A program made the position numbers and the translations under genes. DNA of 9,457 nucleotides from Bradyrhizobium sp. (GTDB taxonomy: Bacteria > Pseudomonadota > Alphaproteobacteria > Rhizobiales > Xanthobacteraceae): assembly GCA_013695565.1 (NCBI GenBank), contig JACDAG010000338.1:1-9457 (forward strand). Direction: 5' to 3'. The notes below the pieces were generated by a model, which was not told the DNA's origin, did no database searches, and saw only the letters and a list, made by a program, of their open reading frames with translations. Positions 1 to 5,555 of this stretch are shown here, in pieces (the first letter of the stretch is position 1; every line of letters begins with the position of its first letter).

Positions 1-114
1 GGCTATTATGGCACCAGCCATTCCTACAGCTATGATGGCCCCTATTACGGCGGCCCCTACACGCCCTATTGGAGCCGCCTGCCTTACGCCGGCGGCGTTT
101 TCGGGTATCGCTAG
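1..114 (+). CDS. C-terminal end of a Tyr/Gly-rich protein (5' truncated by window)
   Basis: Frame 1 is open from the first base and reads 37 codons to a TAG at 112-114. The peptide is rich in tyrosine, glycine, proline and serine (GYYG, SYSYDGPYYGG, PYTPYWS) and ends in GVFGYR. This low-complexity aromatic/Gly composition is typical of small exported or surface-associated alphaproteobacterial proteins, but no domain can be recognised in so short a piece and I give it no function. The strong bias and clean stop just before nadQ make it more likely to be the real reading frame here than the nadQ frame, which is also open across this stretch. nadQ probably follows it by only 31 bases, so the two could share a transcript. 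Confidence 0.6.
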   Translation, partial: GYYGTSHSYSYDGPYYGGPYTPYWSRLPYAGGVFGYR

Positions 115-145
115 CCGCGACTTCAACAGGAACGGACCTTTAGAC

Positions 146-1102
146 GTGGCAGGGCCACCGCGAAAACCCAAGACGTCAGAATCGGCCCGCGCGATCACCG
201 CCGATCTGGTCGCGGTGCTGGTCGCGGTGACCGACGGCGAACCCAAGATCATGACTATCGCCTATGCGGGTGCGCTGCCGAGCGGTCCGTTCGAGTTCAA
301 GCACCGCTCGCTGCAATCGGGTCTGCGGACGTGGGTCGAACAACAAACCGGCCATCCGCTCGGCTATGTCGAGCAGTTGTACACCTTCGCCGACCGCGGA
401 CGGACCGGCGATGCCAAGTCGCCGCACAGCATCTCGATCAGCTATTTGGGACTGACCCGCGAGGATCAGGTCGGCCCGGGTTCCGAGGCCCATTGGTCCG
501 GCTGGTACGAATATTTCCCGTGGGAAGATCACCGGGCAGGTCCGCCTGCCCTGCTCGGGAAACTGCTGGCGCCGCGGTTGCGCGCCTGGTCGAAATCCGC
601 CCCCTCTGCCGCCCTGCAGCGCGAGCGCTGGCAGCGCGCCGCGATCACGTTCGGGTTCGACGACCGCGAGTGGAATGAAGAACTGGTGCTGCAGCGCTAT
701 GAGCTGCTTTACGAAGCCGCCTTGATCCCGGAAGCGGTCCGTAACGGCAACGGCGCGGCCCCCGTCGTTCCCGGGCGGGCGATGACGGCCGACCATCGCC
801 GCATTCTCGCGACCGGAATCGCAAGGCTGCGCGCCAAGATCAAATACCGCCCCGTGGTGTTCGAGCTGATGCCGGCTGAATTCACCCTGCTGCAACTGCA
901 ACGCAGTGTTGAAGCGCTTGCAGGCCGCCTGGTGCACAAGCAGAACTTCCGCCGCCTGATGGAACAGCAGCAACTCGTTGAGGAAACTGGTGCAATCGCG
1001 GCCGACACGGTCGGCCGGCCCGCCAAACTATTCCGTTTCCGCCACGCCGTCCTGGCCGAACGGGCGGTCGCCGGAACCAAACTGCCGCTTTCGCGCACTT
1101 GA
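146..1102 (+). CDS. nadQ: NadQ, Nudix-like/winged-helix regulator of NAD biosynthesis
   Basis: 318-residue predicted DNA-binding regulator of the NrtR/NadQ type (COG4111-like). The N-terminal half is a Nudix-fold sensor: ITADLVAVLVAVTDG at about 15-29, a degenerate Nudix helix at about 56-69 (LRTWVEQQTG, where active enzymes have RELxEExG), then GYVEQLYTFADRGR at 73-86, a hallmark of NrtR-like regulators. The loss of catalytic Glu suggests ligand sensing rather than hydrolysis. The C-terminal half is a winged helix: FELMPAEFTLLQLQ at 239-252, KQNFRR at 265-270, GRPAKLFRFR at 290-299. I chose the GTG at 146 because the frame upstream overlaps the preceding gene, similarity begins soon after this codon, and AGGAACGGA lies 9-18 bases before it; the next Met is at 251, inside the domain. 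The gene directly precedes nadABC and two palindromes that are probably its operators. The ligand cannot be read from the sequence. Family call is firm, start moderate. Confidence 0.88.
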   Translation: MAGPPRKPKTSESARAITADLVAVLVAVTDGEPKIMTIAYAGALPSGPFEFKHRSLQSGLRTWVEQQTGHPLGYVEQLYTFADRGRTGDAKSPHSISISYLGLTREDQVGPGSEAHWSGWYEYFPWEDHRAGPPALLGKLLAPRLRAWSKSAPSAALQRERWQRAAITFGFDDREWNEELVLQRYELLYEAALIPEAVRNGNGAAPVVPGRAMTADHRRILATGIARLRAKIKYRPVVFELMPAEFTLLQLQRSVEALAGRLVHKQNFRRLMEQQQLVEETGAIAADTVGRPAKLFRFRHAVLAERAVAGTKLPLSRT

Positions 1103-1130
1103 CTTAGTTTATGCTCAGGATAAGTATAAG
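1099..1130 (+). promoter_or_regulatory. Candidate nadABC promoter
   Basis: TTGACT (1099-1104, five of six matches to the -35 consensus) overlaps the nadQ stop codon. Downstream, TATAAG (1125-1130, five of six matches to -10) lies at 20-bp spacing, which is longer than usual; AAGTAT at 1122-1127 gives 17-bp spacing but a poorer hexamer. The promoter should lie in this 54-base gap because nadA needs a start independent of nadQ if NadQ represses it. The exact -10 is uncertain; either choice falls inside the first palindromic operator. Confidence 0.4.
1110..1128 (+). promoter_or_regulatory. Candidate NadQ operator 1
   Basis: Imperfect palindrome TATGCTC-AGGAT-AAGTATA. The right arm read in reverse complement is TATACTT, matching the left arm at 5 of 7 positions. 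With its trailing A it forms a 20-base unit, repeated downstream at 16 of 20 identical positions. It overlaps the predicted -10 region, as expected for repression by promoter occlusion. Assignment to NadQ is by position, between a nadQ-like regulator gene and nadA. Confidence 0.65.
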
Positions 1131-1136
1131 CCATGA

Positions 1137-1155
1137 TATGCTCATGGAGAGTATA
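1137..1155 (+). promoter_or_regulatory. Candidate NadQ operator 2, overlapping the nadA RBS
   Basis: Palindrome TATGCTC-ATGGA-GAGTATA; arms pair at 6 of 7 positions, better than operator 1. Its centre is 27 bp from the centre of operator 1. The nadA Shine-Dalgarno sequence GGAGAG (1146-1151) lies inside it, and the palindrome ends one base before the ATG at 1157, so the same bases serve DNA recognition and ribosome binding. The SD-to-ATG gap is only five bases. Confidence 0.68.
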
Positions 1156-1156
1156 A

Positions 1157-2143
1157 ATGGTCGGCCTCAGTTCCAATGTCCTCGCGCGCAATGCGCAGCT
1201 TTACGATCGCGTCAAACGGGTCATCCCGCCGCCCGAATGGGCGACCTTTGCCGAGGATGTCGATGCCATTCTCGAACTGAAGCGAACGCGAAACGCCGTC
1301 ATCCTGGCGCATAATTACCAGACGCCGGAGATCTTCCACGGCGTCGCCGACATCGTTGGCGACAGCCTGCTGCTGGCGCGCGAAGCCACCAAGGTCGATG
1401 CCGACATCATCGTGCTGGCCGGCGTGCACTTCATGGCGGAGACGGCCAAGCTGCTGAATCCGGCAAAGACGGTGTTGATCCCCGACCTCAAGGCCGGCTG
1501 CTCGCTCGCGGACTCGATTACGCCCGCGGACGTGCGGCTGATGCGCCAGCGCTACCCCGGCGCGCCCGTCGTCACCTATGTCAACACGTCGGCGGCGGTG
1601 AAGGCGGAGTCCGACATCTGCTGCACCTCGGGCAATGCGCTCAGGGTGGTAGAGTCGCTCGGCGTCGAGCGCGTCATCATGTTGCCGGACGAGTATCTGG
1701 CGCAGAACATCGCCAAACAGACCGATGTGAAGATCATCGCCTGGAAGGGCCATTGCGAGGTGCACGAACTCTTTACGCCTGATGACATCAGGCAGATCCG
1801 CGAGAACCACCCTGGCGTCACCGTGCTCGCGCATCCGGAATGCCCGCCCGAGGTGGTGGCGGAAGCGGATTTCTCCGGCTCCACTGCTGACATGTCCGGC
1901 TACGTCGAGACGAAGCGCCCGCCCCGCGTCGTGCTGCTGACCGAGTGCTCGATGAGCGACAACATCGCGGTGCTGCATCCCGATGTCGAATTCATCCGGC
2001 CCTGCAATCTGTGCCCGCACATGAAGCGGATCACGCTGAAGAACATTCGCCACGCACTGGAGAGCAATCAGCACCAGGTGACGATCGATCCCGCCATTGC
2101 GGCGCCGGCCCGTCGCGCGGTTGAAAGGATGCTGGCGATATGA
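1157..2143 (+). CDS. nadA: Quinolinate synthase A
   Basis: 328-residue NadA, the [4Fe-4S] enzyme that condenses iminoaspartate with dihydroxyacetone phosphate to quinolinate, the second step of de novo NAD synthesis; cytoplasmic. Three homologous domains are visible. Motifs in order: AHNYQ at 51-55 (substrate-binding His52 and Tyr54), DLKAGCSLAD with cluster ligand Cys115, YVNTSAAVKAESDICCTSGN at 141-160, HPECPPEV with cluster ligand Cys229, SGSTADM at 240-246, and RPCNLCPHMK at 281-290 with cluster ligand Cys286. Length fits the family. It starts at ATG 1157, five bases after GGAGAG. It overlaps nadB by four bases (ATGA at 2140-2143), so translation of the two is probably coupled. Expression is probably controlled by the tandem palindromes directly upstream. 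No key residue is missing. Very confident. Confidence 0.97.
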   Translation: MVGLSSNVLARNAQLYDRVKRVIPPPEWATFAEDVDAILELKRTRNAVILAHNYQTPEIFHGVADIVGDSLLLAREATKVDADIIVLAGVHFMAETAKLLNPAKTVLIPDLKAGCSLADSITPADVRLMRQRYPGAPVVTYVNTSAAVKAESDICCTSGNALRVVESLGVERVIMLPDEYLAQNIAKQTDVKIIAWKGHCEVHELFTPDDIRQIRENHPGVTVLAHPECPPEVVAEADFSGSTADMSGYVETKRPPRVVLLTECSMSDNIAVLHPDVEFIRPCNLCPHMKRITLKNIRHALESNQHQVTIDPAIAAPARRAVERMLAI

Positions 2144-3693
2144 CCGCGAACATTTCAGCGCTGGCCAACCGGCCGGTGATCATCGGCGGCGGCGCCGCGG
2201 GATTGATGACGGCCTTGCAACTGGCGCCCGAGCCGGTGTTGATCGTATCGAAAGCCCCGTTGGGTGCGGAAGCCTCCAGCCTGTGGGCGCAAGGCGGACT
2301 GGCGGCGGCGATGGGGGCGGACGACGACCCTGCCCTCCATCTGGCCGACACCCTCTCGGCCGGTGCCGGTCTTTGCGACGAGGCGACCGCAAGCCGGATC
2401 GTCCAGGCCGCGCCGGCAGCGGTCGAACATCTGGCGCAACTTGGCGTCGTCTTCGACCGACGGCCGGATGGACGCTGGCGGCTCGGCCTCGAAGCGGCCC
2501 ACAGCCGCAACCGGATCGTTCATGCCACCGGCGACGGCACCGGCCGCGAGATCATGCGGGCGCTGATCGCAGCCGTGCGCCGCTGCCCTTCCATCACGCT
2601 GCTGGAAGGCGTCGAAGCGCGCCGGCTGATCGTCGAGGACAACGCCATCAAGGGCGTGCTCGCCGTCAACGCGCAGGGCCCACTCGTGATCGATACCGGC
2701 CGCGTCGTGATCGCGACCGGCGGTATCGGCGGGCTGTTTCTCGACAGCACCAACCCGGCCGGCTGTTTCGGCCAGGGACTGGCGCTGGCGGCGCGCGCGG
2801 GCGCGAAGCTTTCGGACCTCGAATTCGTCCAGTTTCATCCGACCGCATTCGACGGGCCGTCGCGGCCGATGCCGCTGGTCACCGAAGCCATTCGCGGCGA
2901 CGGCGCGACCCTGATCGACGATACCGGCCAGCGCTTCATGGCCGACGAGCCCGGTGCCGAGCTCGCACCGCGCGACATCGTCGCGCGCGCGGTCTGGCGC
3001 CGCCGCGCCGAAGGGCATCGGGTGTTCCTAGATGCGCGGACGCATCCAGGGCCGGATTTTGCGAAACGCTATCCCGTCATCTCCGCGTTCTGCAAAATGG
3101 CCGGGATCGATCCCGTGACCGATCCGATTCCGGTACGCCCGGCCGTGCACTATCACATGGGCGGCATCGCCGTGGATCTCGAAGGCCGCAGCACCGTGAG
3201 CGGCCTCTGGGCCTGCGGCGAAGTTGCGCGCACCGGGCTGCACGGCGCCAATCGCCTCGCCAGCAATTCGCTGATGGAAGCCATCGTCTGTGCGGAGTGG
3301 GTTGCGGGAAGCGTCAGCAGAGCGAGCCGTGGGCCGCTGACGACGCGTACAACGGATATGGCTCTGCCCGCCTCCGATCCATCGACGATTCGGCCGATGA
3401 TGTCGCAAGGCCTCGGCGTGCTCCGCGACCGCGAAGCGATCGGACGGCTGGTTCGCAATCTCTATCCGATCGCGAACAGAGATGGCGGGGCATCCGATCC
3501 TGCGCTGGTCGGATTGATGATGGCCGTTGCCGCCTATCGCCGCGAGGAGAGCCGCGGCGGGCATTATCGAACGGATTATCCGGACACGCTGCCTGCGGCC
3601 ACCCCATCATCGATCTCGCTTTCCGAGGCGTTCGACACCTCCAGCGAGATTGTCGAATCTGACACCTTGTCCTTTGGGAGTGCCCAATCATGA
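2140..3693 (+). CDS. nadB: L-aspartate oxidase
   Basis: 517-residue FAD enzyme that oxidises L-aspartate to iminoaspartate for NadA; cytoplasmic, a member of the succinate dehydrogenase / fumarate reductase flavoprotein family. The dinucleotide-binding motif IIGGGAAGLMTA is at 14-25 and SSLWAQGGLAAAMG at 46-59. The second FAD/active-site block is HATGDGTGREIM at 128-139, then IATGGIGGLF at 191-200. Residues corresponding to known E. coli NadB active-site positions are present: Glu118, His233 (QFHPTAF), Arg278 (PRDIVAR), His337 (HYHMGG) and Arg372 (GLHGANRLASNSLME). The C-terminal helical domain (about 415-480) includes LRD and RREESRGGHYRTDYP. Slightly shorter than E. coli NadB (540) but complete. 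Start and stop codons overlap with nadA and nadC by four bases each, so the three are one operon. The last 35 residues are Ser/Thr-rich and not conserved in my recollection of the family. Confidence 0.97.
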   Translation: MTANISALANRPVIIGGGAAGLMTALQLAPEPVLIVSKAPLGAEASSLWAQGGLAAAMGADDDPALHLADTLSAGAGLCDEATASRIVQAAPAAVEHLAQLGVVFDRRPDGRWRLGLEAAHSRNRIVHATGDGTGREIMRALIAAVRRCPSITLLEGVEARRLIVEDNAIKGVLAVNAQGPLVIDTGRVVIATGGIGGLFLDSTNPAGCFGQGLALAARAGAKLSDLEFVQFHPTAFDGPSRPMPLVTEAIRGDGATLIDDTGQRFMADEPGAELAPRDIVARAVWRRRAEGHRVFLDARTHPGPDFAKRYPVISAFCKMAGIDPVTDPIPVRPAVHYHMGGIAVDLEGRSTVSGLWACGEVARTGLHGANRLASNSLMEAIVCAEWVAGSVSRASRGPLTTRTTDMALPASDPSTIRPMMSQGLGVLRDREAIGRLVRNLYPIANRDGGASDPALVGLMMAVAAYRREESRGGHYRTDYPDTLPAATPSSISLSEAFDTSSEIVESDTLSFGSAQS

Positions 3694-4559
3694 CGCTCAA
3701 TCCCCTGCTGCCCCTGATGTACGAGCCGATCGTGCGAACCGCGTTGCTGGAGGACCTCGGTCGCGCCGGCGATATCACGGCGGACGCGATCGTGCCCGCC
3801 AACAAGCAGGCCTCGCTGGTGCTGCGCGCCCGCCAGCCCGGAATCGTGGCGGGACTGGACATCGCCCGCTGCGTATTCCAGCTGGCGTCGCCAGCCATCA
3901 CGCTCAACACCGAGCGGCCCGACGGCAGCGTTGTCGCCCCGGGCGAGATCATCGCGACCATCGAGGGCCCTGCCCGGGGCCTGTTGACCGGCGAGCGGAC
4001 GGCGCTGAATTTCCTGTGTCATCTCAGCGGCGTCGCGACGGCGACGGCGACGCTGGTTACCGCTGCGAAGGGCACGAAGGCGCAGATCGTCTGCACCCGC
4101 AAGACGACGCCGGGGTTGCGGGCGCTCGAAAAATACGCGGTGCGCGCCGGCGGCGGCGGCAATCATCGGTTTGGCCTCGACGACGCCATCCTGATCAAGG
4201 ACAACCATATCGCGCTGGCCGGTGACATCCGCACCGCGATCGAGCGGGCCAAGGCGCATGCCGGCCACCTCGTCAAGATCGAGGTCGAGGTCGATACGCT
4301 GGCGCAGCTCGAGCAGGTGCTGGCGCTGGGCGTCGACGCGGTGCTGCTCGACAACATGAGTATCGAGGAGCTGAAGCAGGCGGTGGCCATGACCGGCGGC
4401 CGGGCGATCACCGAGGCTTCCGGCCGCATCACCGCCGCCACCGCCAGGGCGATCGCGGCAACCGGCGTCGACCTGATTTCAGCGGGCTGGATTACGCACA
4501 GTTCCGCAGCACTCGATATCGGGCTCGACTATCTCGATCTCAAGCGGCAGGCCGCTTGA
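3690..4559 (+). CDS. nadC: Nicotinate-nucleotide pyrophosphorylase (quinolinate phosphoribosyltransferase)
   Basis: 289-residue NadC, which converts quinolinate and PRPP to nicotinate mononucleotide, CO2 and pyrophosphate; cytoplasmic dimer, last step of the pathway encoded here. Visible motifs: LLEDLGRAGDITADAI at 19-34, ERTALNFLCHLSGVAT at 102-117, TRKTTPGLRALEKYAV at 136-151, GGGGNHRFGLDDAILIKDNH at 154-173 (quinolinate and PRPP contacts), EVEVDT at 198-203, LLDNM at 219-223, TEASGRI at 241-247, and the C-terminal SAGWITHSSAALDIGLDY at 264-281. The length is normal. It overlaps the nadB stop by four bases. Its last codons lie in a perfect inverted repeat shared with the convergent iron permease gene, which gives both proteins an LKR(Q/P)AA ending. 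The following genes are on the other strand, so nadC ends the operon. Confidence 0.97.
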   Translation: MTLNPLLPLMYEPIVRTALLEDLGRAGDITADAIVPANKQASLVLRARQPGIVAGLDIARCVFQLASPAITLNTERPDGSVVAPGEIIATIEGPARGLLTGERTALNFLCHLSGVATATATLVTAAKGTKAQIVCTRKTTPGLRALEKYAVRAGGGGNHRFGLDDAILIKDNHIALAGDIRTAIERAKAHAGHLVKIEVEVDTLAQLEQVLALGVDAVLLDNMSIEELKQAVAMTGGRAITEASGRITAATARAIAATGVDLISAGWITHSSAALDIGLDYLDLKRQAA

Positions 4560-4560
4560 G
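4539..4560. terminator. Perfect inverted repeat over both convergent stop codons; possible bidirectional terminator
   Basis: CTCAAGCGGC (4539-4548) and GCCGCTTGAG (4551-4560) are exact reverse complements, separated by AG. The hairpin would be GC-rich with ten possible pairs. It contains the nadC TGA (4557-4559) and the permease TGA (4542-4540 on the - strand). No real U tract follows on either strand (CGCTTTGTCC on +, ATCGAGATAG on -), so it is not a canonical intrinsic terminator. A role as a barrier or mRNA 3'-end stabiliser between convergent operons is inference. Confidence 0.5.
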
Positions 4561-5352
4561 CGCTTTGTCCTCGCGCGTCAGGCGGCTGTTGCGCTGGAAC
4601 ACCGAATAGGTCGCCAGCGCGAACAGAATGACCAGCAACTGAATCGACAGCGCTTCCACGCTCGGATTGAGGCCGATCGCGGTGAGGAAGTTGCTGCCCT
4701 TGACCGCGGTGACCGGGATGATCGCCTGCTCCTGGAATTCCTGTACGGCTTCGCCGATGAACTTGATCGCCATCGCGAACAGGAAGGCCGACGTGATGAT
4801 GAACAGCGGCCGCAGCGGAATTTTCTGCGCTATCAGGTTGATGAAGTAGAACAGCACGGCGAGCCCCAGCGCCGCGGCCCCGAGCCCCGCGAACAGCCCC
4901 GCACTCCAGCCGCCTTCGGTGGTCGCCAGCGCGTTGATGAACAAAACGGTTTCGGCGCCTTCTATTAATACAGCCAGAAAGGCGAGCGCGCCGACGGCCC
5001 AGACCGTGTCCTGCGCCAACGCACCGTCGGCCTTGCGCGCCAGATAATCCTGCCAGCCGCGCGGATCCTGCTTCACCATCAGCCAGCCGCTGACATAGAG
5101 CATCAATGCCGCGGCGACGAGGATGATGACGCCTTCGAGCACATCGCTGTGCTCGCCGGAATTGAGCACCGCAAACAGCCAGGCGGCGATGATGCTGGCG
5201 CCGACCGCGGCCAGCGCGCCGCCATACAGCGCGCCAATACGGTGCGCGGACCCGACCTTTTTCAGATAGCCCGCGAGGGCTGCGATCACCAGCATGGCTT
5301 CGAGCCCCTCGCGGAGCAGGATGATTGCGGCCTGGATGAATGCTGAGGACAT
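4540..5352 (-). CDS. FTR1-family iron permease
   Basis: 270-residue integral membrane protein of the FTR1/EfeU family, which moves iron across the cytoplasmic membrane. Hydrophobic segments lie near 5-30, 40-63, 72-93, 115-142, 152-175, 183-203 and 233-253 (about seven helices). The first REXXE iron motif, REGLE, is at 14-18 in helix 1. The second site reads IEGAE at 130-134 (context AVLIEGAETVLF), with Ile where Arg is usual, while both Glu are kept. I start at ATG 5352, seven bases after AAGGG; an in-frame TTG one codon upstream is less likely. There is no EfeO or EfeB partner in the window, so any oxidase or periplasmic partner is elsewhere. It converges on nadC with a 20-base overlap. A hairpin overlaps its ribosome-binding region. 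Family assignment is solid; substrate (ferric or ferrous) is not visible. Confidence 0.9.
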   Translation of the reverse strand: MSSAFIQAAIILLREGLEAMLVIAALAGYLKKVGSAHRIGALYGGALAAVGASIIAAWLFAVLNSGEHSDVLEGVIILVAAALMLYVSGWLMVKQDPRGWQDYLARKADGALAQDTVWAVGALAFLAVLIEGAETVLFINALATTEGGWSAGLFAGLGAAALGLAVLFYFINLIAQKIPLRPLFIITSAFLFAMAIKFIGEAVQEFQEQAIIPVTAVKGSNFLTAIGLNPSVEALSIQLLVILFALATYSVFQRNSRLTREDKALKRPAA

Positions 5353-5355
5353 CAA

Positions 5356-5395
5356 CGAACCCTTATTTTTCGGTTCGTTTTATCGTTCGGACGAT
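5356..5395 (-). promoter_or_regulatory. Two adjacent inverted repeats in the iron permease 5' leader
   Basis: CGAACC (5356-5361) pairs with GGTTCG (5372-5377) across ten bases. In the - strand transcript this hairpin lies just before the start codon, and part of the AAGGG Shine-Dalgarno sequence falls in its stem. ATCGT (5382-5386) pairs with ACGAT (5391-5395) across TCGG. In the transcript CGAAC occurs in both hairpins, so GGGTTCG could pair with either copy. This could be an operator or a leader structure; no regulator is identified. Confidence 0.35.
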
Positions 5396-5526
5396 TCAAG
5401 TAAAGTGGGGCCGCTTCACACAAACACGTCAGGTTGATCGCACTGTGACAAAAGCCTTGCAAACCGGGCACTTCCTGCAATGACGACACATTAGAATAGT
5501 TCAATTTCAACCGGGCTGAACGACCT

Positions 5527-5555
5527 GTTCAACCGGCCTGACCGACCGGTTGAAC
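5527..5555 (-). terminator. Inverted repeat spanning the ctaA stop; terminator-like hairpin without U tract
   Basis: GTTCAACCGG (5527-5536) and CCGGTTGAAC (5546-5555) are exact ten-base arms around a nine-base loop. The ctaA stop (5531-5529) is in one arm, so the structure forms at the 3' end of the ctaA message. No T-run follows on the - strand (AGGTCGTTCAG). A further direct copy of TTCAACCGG lies at 5506-5514. The call as a terminator or 3'-end stabiliser is tentative. Confidence 0.4.

Noticed and set aside
8..145. Upstream in-frame extension of nadQ from ATG 8 (46 extra residues)
   Set aside because: The added peptide is Ala/Pro-rich with no family similarity and overlaps the better-supported frame-1 tail of the preceding gene that ends at 114. 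The GTG at 146 fits the family start better.
1142..2074. 310-codon open frame on the - strand opposite nadA
   Set aside because: It is an antisense shadow of a GC-rich gene: His/Asp/Arg-rich with no motif, while the + strand shows complete NadA signatures including three cluster cysteines.
2097..3662. 521-codon + strand frame overlapping nadB in another frame
   Set aside because: Extreme Arg content and no domain; NadB in the 2140 frame carries all FAD and active-site motifs.
5353..5355. TTG start for the iron permease, one codon before ATG 5352
   Set aside because: AAGGG lies seven bases from the ATG but only four from the TTG, and ATG is the stronger start codon.
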